From positions 285,910-349,909 of the forward strand of contig JADZCR010000005.1 in the NCBI GenBank assembly GCA_020851465.1: a DNA stretch of 64,000 nt, given 5' to 3'. Made by a program: the position numbers and the translations under genes. The DNA comes from Phycisphaeraceae bacterium. Lineage in GTDB: Bacteria; Planctomycetota; Phycisphaerae; Phycisphaerales; Phycisphaeraceae. Below the pieces are notes generated by a model. The model was not told the origin of the DNA. It did no database searches and saw nothing but the letters and a program-made list of their open reading frames with translations. Positions 39,008 to 48,131 of the stretch are shown in pieces. The stretch's first letter is position 1. Every line of letters begins with the position of its first letter.

Positions 39008-41380
39008 TTAGATCATTCCCAGCTTTTTCCTCAGCATCCACTCAATTGACAATAACACCAGAAACGGCACAAACCAGCTCCAACCACGCCATAAAGCCAT
39101 ATGGTGTTCGACCACGCGAGTGCGGGCGAGGTTCCCGATCATTGGCGGTAATTTGCTCAAATCCTCCTCATGGACGAGTTGGCCATTCGTGCTTTCTGCG
39201 AGCTGCCTCAGCAGAACTTCATTGCATGCGAGGTTCGACATTTCCACAGAGGGCATGCCTCCGTGTACGGAAAAGCCCACACGAACCTTCATTTCCGAAG
39301 CAGGCAACCCCTTGACTTCGACGCCTACTTCATAGGAGCCTGCATCCAGAGGTGGGGTAACACCCGAAAGTATGCCAGTCTTATCGTCGGCACTCAGTGG
39401 GGTAGTTCCGATACGCTGGCCATTTCGATAGATCACAGCCAGAGCTTCAGGCTGCGCGACGGAATGTCCTTGTGAATCAACGATCTTCGCACGTATCCGG
39501 GCTGAGTCACCTTGTTCATACACCAATCCGCCGACATCGAGCGAGACGAATCGATCTCGCATGGCGAATGGTTGGTCCATGACGTGTGCTGCCACCTGAT
39601 TCCAAAATCGTTGGTGATAGAGATCCGCGACGTTATAACGCCACCGCCAGGTCTCTTCGAATGCGTGATACCAGACACGACCCGCACCGAAACGCCATGT
39701 CACGATCAACGGCACCACGTTGTTCCCAACCATCCCCTCAAGCAGCGTTTCGCTTCCCGGTTGCGCGGTTACTCCGGCGGCCCAATGCGGCGGAGATAGG
39801 TTCGACCAGAGTTGCGCGTTGTCACTCTTGTCGGGCAGCAGGTGAAATGCGGATTGGTTTTCACCCAGCGAGGTAAGCCGCAGTTCTCGCAACATACCGT
39901 TGGTCTTGCTGACTCGCTTGATGGGAAACACGACACTCAGCGGCGAATTGATATATGGAGCGAGATGGCCACGTGGACCGTCAATGATAATCAGGCCGCC
40001 GCCTCGATCTCCGACAAAATCCCGCAATGATTCAAGATCATGTGCCTGGAATGCGTTGGCAGGTATCTCACCAAGTACGACGAGGTCATAGGTAAGCAGC
40101 GTATCACGATCTTTGGGAAACGTGCCCGGAGTCGAACCTCGCGGCAATGGCCCGGTAGGCAGCAACGGCGTGCCGAGCATGCACAGATTGACCTCCCATT
40201 GTTGATCGCGTTCAAAAAGATCCCGGAGAAATCGTGTTTCCCAACGCGGGCGGCCGTCAAGAATGAGGACCTTGCGTTTGTTTTTAATGATGCGGACACG
40301 CAGACTCGCCCGGTTATTAACCGCGGTGCGTTCGCCCGGCAGGCTGCTGGTAACAGCTTCAAGTTGCAGTGGAAGATTGCCGACTTCAATGCCCTGCGAT
40401 GACAGACGATCGATTTCATGTTGTCCCGCCGCACGGATGGGAAAATCAAAGTCGATCTTCCTCTCACCGCTGCCCTCGGTAATCAATTTTTTTTGCCACA
40501 CGAGAAAAGGCGTGCCGCCTGCTTGGGACGGGATGGAAAGGCTTAGTGTGAATGGTGTACCGGCGGACATTTGATCTTTCAGGACGATATGGCCGATCAA
40601 CCGGTCGCCGATAAAGACTATTTCCGGCGCATCGGTTGAAACGACCGCCAGATCGGGTGGCGGTGATGTGTCCCCCATAGCAACAGTAAATAGCGGTAAT
40701 TTTCGTCGTGTCAGTAATTGCACCAGTGTTGTCGGTCCTGGGCCATGGTTGTGCTGGCCGTCTGAAAACAGAATCGCAGCAATCGGCGGCTCGCCGGATC
40801 CTGGTTGCCCCAAGGCTTTTTCAATGGGTGTAACAAGATCGGTTGATGGAGCATTCGGCTCCGCGGAAAACGGACGATCGAAGCTGGGAGTTGGCTGGCT
40901 CGACCAGACACGGGGAGAATCTTCATTGTGGAGCGCGAAAACGTCGATCTCGTCTTTTTTATCCCGCAGCAGTTGCGCGAGCAGGCCATTGTCACGTCGA
41001 GTCAGCGCGATCTCGCCTCGTCGCCAACGTGACATTTCATCAAGATCGTCTGTTCGTATCAGTCCCAGGACACTTGCAATCGCCTTTTTGCGATCTGGAT
41101 TGATCTGCGGATCAAGAGTTTTCATGCTCTGTGAGGCATCAACGAAAACGAGAATTCGACTCGATAGCGGAATGGTCTCCTCTGAGCGCAGGACCGGACC
41201 AATGAGCGCTAATAGCAGCCAGGTAACCGCCAGACCGCGGAGAATGGGCAGCAGCCGACTAACGCGGTCTCGTCGTCCGCGTACCTCGCGAAAATAAATG
41301 GCAGCAGCCAGCATGCCCAGCAGCAAAGCCAGCAGTAGCCCCGTGGAAAAGCCAAGTTCCCCTTGGAATTGCAGACTCAT
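39008..41380 (-). CDS. VWA-domain membrane protein with glutamine-amidotransferase-like domain
   Basis: A 790-residue protein with N-terminal helices at ~12-30 and ~45-65, then a VWA-like domain with MIDAS DASQS near residue 83. After a beta-rich section comes a segment with a class-I GATase-like fold (RKVLILDGRPRWETRFLRDL, then YDLVVLGEIPANAF and GGGLIIIDGPRG), as in planctomycete VWA partners. A last helix lies before the C-terminus. ATG 41380 overlaps the stop of the upstream BatA/VWA gene (ATGA). It likely forms a membrane complex with that protein. Confidence 0.85.
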   Translation of the reverse strand: MSLQFQGELGFSTGLLLALLLGMLAAAIYFREVRGRRDRVSRLLPILRGLAVTWLLLALIGPVLRSEETIPLSSRILVFVDASQSMKTLDPQINPDRKKAIASVLGLIRTDDLDEMSRWRRGEIALTRRDNGLLAQLLRDKKDEIDVFALHNEDSPRVWSSQPTPSFDRPFSAEPNAPSTDLVTPIEKALGQPGSGEPPIAAILFSDGQHNHGPGPTTLVQLLTRRKLPLFTVAMGDTSPPPDLAVVSTDAPEIVFIGDRLIGHIVLKDQMSAGTPFTLSLSIPSQAGGTPFLVWQKKLITEGSGERKIDFDFPIRAAGQHEIDRLSSQGIEVGNLPLQLEAVTSSLPGERTAVNNRASLRVRIIKNKRKVLILDGRPRWETRFLRDLFERDQQWEVNLCMLGTPLLPTGPLPRGSTPGTFPKDRDTLLTYDLVVLGEIPANAFQAHDLESLRDFVGDRGGGLIIIDGPRGHLAPYINSPLSVVFPIKRVSKTNGMLRELRLTSLGENQSAFHLLPDKSDNAQLWSNLSPPHWAAGVTAQPGSETLLEGMVGNNVVPLIVTWRFGAGRVWYHAFEETWRWRYNVADLYHQRFWNQVAAHVMDQPFAMRDRFVSLDVGGLVYEQGDSARIRAKIVDSQGHSVAQPEALAVIYRNGQRIGTTPLSADDKTGILSGVTPPLDAGSYEVGVEVKGLPASEMKVRVGFSVHGGMPSVEMSNLACNEVLLRQLAESTNGQLVHEEDLSKLPPMIGNLARTRVVEHHMALWRGWSWFVPFLVLLSIEWMLRKKLGMI

Positions 41381-43518
41381 GCCGGGCGTTTCCTGGTGAT
41401 CCATTGTTGGAGAAACAGCTCGACAAAGAGCATCGCTACGACAGCAATAAAAATGGGTCGCCAGATTTCGCGGCCAAACCGGCGCGTCTGATCGAGTGTT
41501 GAATACTCATCGCCTGACGAGATCACTGTCGCGCCTGCGGACTTTGCTAATGACGCGAGTTTTGATGACTCCATTGCCGCGAGACGGGATTCGTTCCTAT
41601 TGGCTGAAACGACATAGGGAATGGAGTTTGAACCAACGATGAAGGTGTAGATTCCGGGTCTGGAAGTATCTGCGTATTTAGCTGAGATCAGGCCGTCGGA
41701 CTGATCGGCGATGATTTCATGTTTTTGTCCCGTCGGATCGGACACGACTATCTTTGAATCTGCTGTCATTGAATCCAAATGAAGAATAAGCGGTGTACCT
41801 GTAGCGACGTTTCGTTGCGGTTGTGCGATGCTTATTGATGCAATGATCTCGCGCATCAGCATGACGTAACTTGAATTGAGCGGCAAAGAACTCCAGTCAG
41901 CATCACATGCGGTAGCAGCCAGAATTACCTGTCCACGACCAAAATGGCGTTCGACCAGAAACGGATCTCCATTCTCCAAACGAGCAATGACTTTTGCAGC
42001 AACCTGCTCGCTTTCAGGCGGTGATATTTCCAGCGCAAACCAACTACGAATATCCGCATCCGTAAGGTTGCCGTTTCGCGGATCGTTGAACAGCGTCAGT
42101 GCTGGATGATCGAACCTCTGTGCTGCGATTCGTGTAGCTCGCTGGCTGTTTGCAGTGAGGCGGCCCAATCTGGCAGGCAGCAGACCTTGACCATTCTCAA
42201 ACAAGCGATCGTTGTACCACGATGCCTGTATGCGGTTGCCCGGAAAGATAATAAGCCCGCCTCCCGCACGAACGAATCGACCCAGCATTTCGATCTGTGT
42301 GTCGCTGAGTTGTCGTACGTTAGCGAGAACGACGGTCTTGATGCCGTCGAGAGCGCGAGGCGTCAGGCCGGGTGTCTCAACGACGCGCGGTTGAAACATG
42401 GAGTCGCTGTTTGCCAAGGGTCGCAGAGCCAGTGAGAGAAAATCAGTTTCACCTCGCAGCGGCTCCCGACTTGGCTCACCATTGACCAACAGAACCGGAA
42501 TCTGATCGATGACTTCTGTTGAATAGAAAGCGGTATTGTCAACCGCGAGTGCGTCGTCATCAGTGGAAGCTTCGATCAGGTGCGGGCCGGGCTGTTCAAA
42601 CGTGTGCGTGAATATCGCTTGACCGCTCTGACCGGCTGGCAATGAAAGGCGAGCCTGTCCACGCTCGCGTCCATCCACACGGAGATACACATGCAGGTCG
42701 GAATGCGAAGTCCCCCCGACATTACTGGCGGCGACACGAATGACGACAGGCCGGTTAACCACGTTTCGCGCGGGTGATACCGTAACAGCATCAACTGATA
42801 CATTGTCGGCTTCTGTTGCGCCTACGTTGACCCAGGTGATGATGGGTTTCACTGGAAGTGCAGCGATCTGTTCCCACGCTGTCTCGCGGGCAGGAGCATC
42901 AGAGTCGCTCCAGTTTCCAGGCTGGAAATCACTCACGATCACGAGTGAGCGTTGTGCCAGCGACGTTTTTTTCAATATCGTTGCTGCTAATCCCAACGCT
43001 CGACTCGTGTCCGTTCCGCTGCCGTCACAAGGCACGGAATCGAGTTGCTGATTTAGCTTCAGGAAGTCCAGACGACCCTCACTTCCAAGGGTGCGTACTC
43101 CGCCGCTCATGAGTACGACGGAAGCCTCTGATCCAGCCGGGAGGCGGCTGAGAATAGCTGCCACAGCCTGCGTGGCTCGCTGCTGTCGCGTCACACCGGA
43201 ATCGATGGCCTGCATGGAATAGCTGTTGTCGAAAAGAATCACCATCGCAGTGGGCGTATCACCCGATGGCGCGTGTGCGCCAGTGAGGACGGGACGCGCC
43301 AACGCGAGAGCCAGAAGAACGGGAATCAGCACTCGGACCAGCAGGAGCAGCAGGTTCTCAAATCGAAGTCGTCGTCGGCTGGCCTGAGCTGCGGGAATGA
43401 GCAGGTGCATCGCCGCCCATGCGATGACCTTGGGTCGGCTCTTGCTGAACAGATGGATCAACAACGGCAGCGCTGCTGCCGCAATACCTACCAACAGGGC
43501 AAGGTTAAGAAAGGTCAT
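41377..43518 (-). CDS. BatA-type VWA membrane protein
   Basis: A 713-residue protein with the BatA N-terminal pattern: a helix at ~5-22, a basic SKSRPKVIAW loop, a second helix at ~55-75, and then a VWA domain whose MIDAS reads DNSYS (near residue 98). A periplasmic beta region and a GATase-like segment (GLIIFPGNR) follow, and a last helix lies at ~690-705. It is paralogous to the stand-alone gene at 10405. ATGA overlaps on both sides (43515-43518 and 41377-41380) show tight coupling with DUF58 and the second VWA protein. Confidence 0.88.
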   Translation of the reverse strand: MTFLNLALLVGIAAAALPLLIHLFSKSRPKVIAWAAMHLLIPAAQASRRRLRFENLLLLLVRVLIPVLLALALARPVLTGAHAPSGDTPTAMVILFDNSYSMQAIDSGVTRQQRATQAVAAILSRLPAGSEASVVLMSGGVRTLGSEGRLDFLKLNQQLDSVPCDGSGTDTSRALGLAATILKKTSLAQRSLVIVSDFQPGNWSDSDAPARETAWEQIAALPVKPIITWVNVGATEADNVSVDAVTVSPARNVVNRPVVIRVAASNVGGTSHSDLHVYLRVDGRERGQARLSLPAGQSGQAIFTHTFEQPGPHLIEASTDDDALAVDNTAFYSTEVIDQIPVLLVNGEPSREPLRGETDFLSLALRPLANSDSMFQPRVVETPGLTPRALDGIKTVVLANVRQLSDTQIEMLGRFVRAGGGLIIFPGNRIQASWYNDRLFENGQGLLPARLGRLTANSQRATRIAAQRFDHPALTLFNDPRNGNLTDADIRSWFALEISPPESEQVAAKVIARLENGDPFLVERHFGRGQVILAATACDADWSSLPLNSSYVMLMREIIASISIAQPQRNVATGTPLILHLDSMTADSKIVVSDPTGQKHEIIADQSDGLISAKYADTSRPGIYTFIVGSNSIPYVVSANRNESRLAAMESSKLASLAKSAGATVISSGDEYSTLDQTRRFGREIWRPIFIAVVAMLFVELFLQQWITRKRPA

Positions 43519-44414
43519 GCCCGCCTCGCCCGCAAAGACAGATATTTCGCCAGTGCATCAGCGTACGGCTGGTCTGTAATTAACGGCACGAGATCAATTT
43601 TCTCCCGCGCACATCCTTGACGTAGTTCTTCACGGAATTGCGTCAGGTTTTTGATGTAGGTATCGCGCACCAAAGCTGGATCAAGCAGTTGCTGTTCGCC
43701 GGGTCGTTCAATCGACTCAAATTTCGTCCACCCCGAATAATCAAACTCAATCTCCGCACGGTCCCAGAGTTGAAAAACGATCACATCGTGCCTGCCGTGA
43801 CGAAAGCGAGCCAACGCGCGAAGCAATTCTGCGGTAGAAGTGAAGCAATCGGAGATCAGGATGAGCAAACTTCGTCGATGCAGATTGGGTGCAAGGCTGG
43901 TCAGCACCTTACTAAGTTCGGTTTCACCTGCCGGCTGACTTTTTTCTAATTCGTCGAGAAGGGTCCGCAGGTGGGCCGGACGGGCGCGAGGTGGTATGTA
44001 CCGCCTTACTTTTGCATCGAAAGTCACGAGGCCGACCGCGTCCTGCTGCTGAAAGAGGAGATACGCCAGCGATGCCGCGAGTCGCACGGCATAGTGATAT
44101 TTGGAATATCCAGCGACGTTTCGAAATCCCATTGACGCGCTGGCATCAAGGACGATCGTCGCTCGAAGGTTGGTTTCTTCCTCATATTCGCGGATAAAAA
44201 AGCGGTCGGTTTTGCCGAAAACTTTCCAATCCAGATGACGAATCTCGTCGCCTGCCACATAAGGACGATGTTGGCGAAACTCGACGCTGAAACCTTTATG
44301 CGGCGAGCGATGGAGACCTGAAAAAAAACCCTCAACCACCTGCTTAGCCAGCACGGAGAGATTGGCGATCTTTTGAAGATCGCGCGGCCGGAGGTAGTCG
44401 GTGATCTGAGCCAT
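43515..44414 (-). CDS. DUF58-domain protein (VWA-like)
   Basis: A 299-residue protein with the DUF58 signature: GFSVEFRQHRPYVAGDEIRHLDWKVF opening, then a VWA-like core with a MIDAS-like DASAS (near residue 91). It is usually encoded next to MoxR ATPases, which are thought to work on or with it as metal-dependent chaperone-like complexes at the membrane. No membrane helix is seen here. It lies 109 bp after moxR. The start ATG lacks a strong Shine-Dalgarno. Confidence 0.93.
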   Translation of the reverse strand: MAQITDYLRPRDLQKIANLSVLAKQVVEGFFSGLHRSPHKGFSVEFRQHRPYVAGDEIRHLDWKVFGKTDRFFIREYEEETNLRATIVLDASASMGFRNVAGYSKYHYAVRLAASLAYLLFQQQDAVGLVTFDAKVRRYIPPRARPAHLRTLLDELEKSQPAGETELSKVLTSLAPNLHRRSLLILISDCFTSTAELLRALARFRHGRHDVIVFQLWDRAEIEFDYSGWTKFESIERPGEQQLLDPALVRDTYIKNLTQFREELRQGCAREKIDLVPLITDQPYADALAKYLSLRARRA

Positions 44415-44523
44415 AATCGTTACAAAAAATTGAGTTCGGTTGTATCGAAGTACCGCGGGCGTCAGCCGCCATCCGCTGTCATCCTTAGTGATGATTGTCG
44501 TGGATTGTTCGATGATCCAGAAC

Positions 44524-45558
44524 TTACATCACTCTGGCGGGGGTGCCGCGAGGGATGGCTTCGAGGATGCGGTCGATCAGCGAATCAACGGTCAGCCCTT
44601 CCGCCTCAGCGTTGAAGTTCGGAATGATGCGATGTCGGAGTACGGGATGAGCCATGGCTTCCACGTCCTCGATACTGACATGGAACCGTCCTCGCAGAAG
44701 CGCACGTACCTTGCCCGCCAGTATCAGTTGTTGCGATGCTCGCGGACCTGGCCCCCAATCCACCAGTGTTTTGACAAACGGCAGGGCTTCCTCTTCTTTG
44801 GGACGGCTTTTGCGCACCACATCGAGCACAAAATCCATCACGTGCTCAGGAACGGGCACCCGTCGAACGATCTGCTGGCAGGCCAGAATATCTTCACTGG
44901 TCAAAGCCTGTGAAATCATTGATTGCTGGGCACCCGTGGTCCGTTGGATGATCTCCCGCTCTGCTGCACGATCGGGATAGTCCACTTTGATGTGGAGAAT
45001 GAACCGATCCCGCTGCGCTTCGGGAAGCGGGTAGGTTCCTTCCTGCTCGATGGGGTTTTGCGTTGCAAGCACAAAGAATGGTTCGGGCAGTGCGTGCGTC
45101 TTTCCGCCGATGGTCACTGAGTGCTCCTGCATGGCTTCGAGCAGAGCAGCCTGTGTTTTAGGCGGTGTGCGATTGATCTCGTCTGCAAGAATCATCTGAG
45201 CGAAGATCGGACCTTGTTGAAAAATAAGCTGGCGCTTCCCGGTCGCAGAGTCTTCCTGGATGATCTCCGTTCCAGTGATGTCGGCTGGCATCAGGTCGGG
45301 TGTAAATTGAACTCGGTGGAAGGAGAGAGCCATTCCCTCCGCTAGCGAGCGAACCAGCAGAGTCTTGGCAAGGCCCGGCACTCCTTCAAGAAGGCAGTGT
45401 CCTCGGGCGAGTATGGCAATCATGACCTGCTCAATGACCTCTTTTTGTCCGACAATGACCTTGCTCAGCTCCGTCGAAATTTTTTCGTACGCGGCGACTA
45501 GTCGCTGTGCCTGTGCCGCATCATCAGAGTGAGCAGTTTCAGAGGAGGCACGGGTCAT
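44524..45558 (-). CDS. MoxR-family AAA+ ATPase
   Basis: A 344-residue AAA+ ATPase with Walker A GVPGLAKT, Walker [14 protein letters not shown], sensor-1 [18 protein letters not shown] and the arginine-finger region DRF. MoxR proteins drive maturation or assembly of VWA-containing complexes. It begins the operon moxR-DUF58-batA/VWA-VWA-DUF4175-toroid. GGAG lies 6 nt before ATG 45558, which is chosen over an in-frame Met at 45585. Confidence 0.95.
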   Translation of the reverse strand: MTRASSETAHSDDAAQAQRLVAAYEKISTELSKVIVGQKEVIEQVMIAILARGHCLLEGVPGLAKTLLVRSLAEGMALSFHRVQFTPDLMPADITGTEIIQEDSATGKRQLIFQQGPIFAQMILADEINRTPPKTQAALLEAMQEHSVTIGGKTHALPEPFFVLATQNPIEQEGTYPLPEAQRDRFILHIKVDYPDRAAEREIIQRTTGAQQSMISQALTSEDILACQQIVRRVPVPEHVMDFVLDVVRKSRPKEEEALPFVKTLVDWGPGPRASQQLILAGKVRALLRGRFHVSIEDVEAMAHPVLRHRIIPNFNAEAEGLTVDSLIDRILEAIPRGTPARVM

Positions 45559-45816
45559 AAAGTCTCCATGTTGAATTGGAAGCACTGGGATAGCATTCTC
45601 CCCTGCAGCGGGACGTTTGTCCTATTGCTTGTCATCGGGAAAAGACGCTTGCAACTCGTGATAGTTTCCACGGCAATCTTACGATTTAACGAAAGATCAG
45701 CCCAAAGTCAGCTATCAACCGAGCAGACCAGCAGGGGTGCAGGCAGAGATCAACTCAATTTCATGCAATTCAACAATGAGCGGAGTACGAAGATGACAGT
45801 TGATCTACAGTATTGA

Positions 45817-46263
45817 TTACCGAGCCGGTAAGGTGATGTCCACCGCGGGCAAACTGACGAGTTTGACACGCAAGTGCCACGGCGGACTGCCGATCTCCTT
45901 GGAATCAAAGGTCGCGGTACTCAATCCTTCAACATGAGATGATCCCGTGCTGGCACCAACACTGACTCCGGTACCGAGTCCGCCGCTGCCGACACCGACG
46001 CCGATCCCAGTACTTTTTCCGCCTTTGACGGGCGGGTGGTAGATATTCACAGGCCGAATAGCGGTGCCCTCGGGCGTGATTATTTCCGCGCTCTGGAGGT
46101 GGTAGCCGTCGGTATCCACCTGCACCTGGACTTGATCCTTGAGCAGTGAGTAGTCAGCCGATATTCGCGCTTGCGGGATAGGCGCCTCAGGCTTGTATTG
46201 AAGGCCCCGATTACATCCCAGCAAAAGTAAGGACAGGACGCTGATAACGATGGCGTTTCGCAT
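45817..46263 (-). CDS. Small lipoprotein
   Basis: A 148-residue protein with a lipobox (LLLLGC near residue 18) after a hydrophobic signal, so it should be attached to a membrane by lipid. The mature part has a Gly-rich segment (GVGVGSGGLGTGVSVGAS) and otherwise low similarity to anything I recognise. ATG 46263 has GGGGAAATCAAA upstream. It lies between the amidohydrolase and moxR genes on the same strand and may be co-transcribed with the former (58-bp gap). Confidence 0.75.
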   Translation of the reverse strand: MRNAIVISVLSLLLLGCNRGLQYKPEAPIPQARISADYSLLKDQVQVQVDTDGYHLQSAEIITPEGTAIRPVNIYHPPVKGGKSTGIGVGVGSGGLGTGVSVGASTGSSHVEGLSTATFDSKEIGSPPWHLRVKLVSLPAVDITLPAR

Positions 46264-46320
46264 TTTGATTTCCCCGATTTTGCGAACAGTAGAACAGCAC
46301 AAGAAAGGCTACGAACCATT

Positions 46321-47919
46321 CTATGCTTGGTGGCTCTGCACTTTCTCCAATAAACGCTGGGCGTTTCCGCCGAGGACTTTCTTTTTGTCCTCAAGATTAA
46401 GCCTGGAATAAACCACCCATCCCAACTGCTGGCGCGGATCGCGCATGGGGAGATCGGAACCATACATCACCCGGTCCACACCGGCACCTGCGGCGAGGTA
46501 TTCGATGATCCCGCCCCACGAAGGCGTCAGCGTGATCTCCAGCATGAAGTTCTGATATTTCCTGGCAAGCTCGATTGTGGTATCAGCGATGCTGTAGTCT
46601 CCACCGCTGTGGAATGCGACGACGGTAAGGTTAGGCCACTTGGGACAGATACCGTCAAATTCGCCCGGGCTGTACCAGTTCACGGGGTGTAATCCGGCGT
46701 AAAGATGACGCTCATTTCCAAACTGCCACCACACGTCATAGCGTGGATCGTTGTACGGGATGCCGTAGCTTGGGTAGGGCTTCAGCCCCAGATAGCGGTT
46801 ATCCGCATAAAGTGTCTCCATCTGCGCTCTCATCTGTTGAGCAGACAGGTGCATCACATCGAATGTTCCCAAGCCCCAGTAGAAATCAGGATAAGCATCA
46901 AGCGCTGTGGTGACGCACTGATTTCCCTCCTGAGCCTGGGCGCCGACGGTGCCGTTCCAGCTCATGATGCCCATGCGATTGATCCCCATCCGTCGCGCCA
47001 GATTACGAACTCCGCGGGGACCGCCATCCCACATCGTGTAAGCGGCACCCGCGCCTTGCAGACCTTCATCAAGCATATGAGCGTGCATATCAATCACGAG
47101 CGTTGACAGAGGCTTGCCCTGTCGAGCCTCGGCCATGATTTCATCCTCATTGTGATTGATGACCTCGCGTGGCGGCTTGAGACCTTTAAGCAGGCGCGTC
47201 AGGTTACCGCCGGCAATTTTTGCTTTGGCCGCCGGTGAAATATCAGCGTAATCCACGTACAGCCGATGTGCGCCAGCCGACATATACGTCGCGTTGCTGG
47301 CGTAGAGCAACTGGTTCTCGCAACCGCGTGCAACCAGCCATTCGGGGGCAAGATTCACCTGGAAGTGGTCGAGCGTGATATGGAAATTTTTGTAGTTAAG
47401 CAGGAGCGGCACCACCGAATGACACTGCGCCCACTTGGCGTGTCGTAATACAACGGGAAGCTCCGGATGTTCAATACAGACCTGCTCGAGTTTGTCCAGA
47501 TCTGATTCGTTGGCGTCAAGGATCGTCATGACGCGATGTTTTTCAAGCGCATCAAGCAACGGCCGGCTGGTTCGGCTGATGATGCTCCAACCATTTGTGC
47601 CCGTGTTCAGCATCACCGCGCGGACGTTGCGGTCAGACATCTCTTTGAGCAGGTCCGCCGGTTCAGGCATTTCACCCGTCCAGTGCGGAAAGGCACACCA
47701 GATTGGAAAAAGAAAATCATGCCCTCGAATGCGGTCGAGTAGCCGTCGATTTTCCAACATTGCATCGTAATGCCATTGCGCACAATGAGTGACTAACGCA
47801 CCGGAGATCGAACAGAACTTCAGTTCTTCCACAAGGTGCTCAAGCGTCCAGCGGATAGCAGAGTGCTGCCGAGGTTGAGGACCGAAACGGGTAAAGGCGT
47901 CGAAATAGACCGGTAACAT
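46321..47919 (-). CDS. Tandem amidohydrolase_2-family protein
   Basis: The 532-residue protein contains two amidohydrolase-type barrels in a row (~1-255 and ~275-532). Each ends with a 'GGNLxRLL/GGNAQRLL' helix. The first half has lost the metal-binding HxH (reads DAF) and the strand-8 Asp (YASNATY), so it is probably inactive. The second keeps IDMHAHMLDE, a strand His (VVAFHSGG) and the strand-8 Asp (YGSDLPM), so it may bind metal. The usual reactions of this family are decarboxylations or hydrolyses of small acids. It is paralogous to the gene at 60417. No signal peptide. Confidence 0.85.
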   Translation of the reverse strand: MLPVYFDAFTRFGPQPRQHSAIRWTLEHLVEELKFCSISGALVTHCAQWHYDAMLENRRLLDRIRGHDFLFPIWCAFPHWTGEMPEPADLLKEMSDRNVRAVMLNTGTNGWSIISRTSRPLLDALEKHRVMTILDANESDLDKLEQVCIEHPELPVVLRHAKWAQCHSVVPLLLNYKNFHITLDHFQVNLAPEWLVARGCENQLLYASNATYMSAGAHRLYVDYADISPAAKAKIAGGNLTRLLKGLKPPREVINHNEDEIMAEARQGKPLSTLVIDMHAHMLDEGLQGAGAAYTMWDGGPRGVRNLARRMGINRMGIMSWNGTVGAQAQEGNQCVTTALDAYPDFYWGLGTFDVMHLSAQQMRAQMETLYADNRYLGLKPYPSYGIPYNDPRYDVWWQFGNERHLYAGLHPVNWYSPGEFDGICPKWPNLTVVAFHSGGDYSIADTTIELARKYQNFMLEITLTPSWGGIIEYLAAGAGVDRVMYGSDLPMRDPRQQLGWVVYSRLNLEDKKKVLGGNAQRLLEKVQSHQA

Positions 47920-48053
47920 AAAAATTTCTCAGGGGTGAGGGAACAAGCATAGTAACGAAGGCCGACGGAGCCTGGCTAAGTTTACCTATCAGATCAAGCG
48001 GTATTTCCCATTTCCATCGAAAGCAGCAGTTGCTGCGCCGACTATCTCAAGGG

Positions 48054-48088
48054 AGAAAAAAAGCCGTGCGCTTTCGCGCACGGCTTTG
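48054..48088 (-). terminator. Rho-independent terminator of the surface-protein gene
   Basis: On the minus strand a 12-bp stem (48060-48087, loop of 4) is followed by a run of T (48062 downward), 45 bp after the stop of the gene ending at 48132. A second hairpin at 48096-48116 (CTCCTCGC / GCGAGGAG) lies between. Confidence 0.85.
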
Positions 48089-48131
48089 ATGGTGTCTCCT
48101 CGCAGGGGGCGAGGAGGATGGGGTTGGTTGT

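Noticed and set aside
45529..45816. 95-codon plus-strand frame between moxR and the lipoprotein gene
   Set aside because: No ribosome-binding site or domain; low-quality composition; probably the moxR upstream region.
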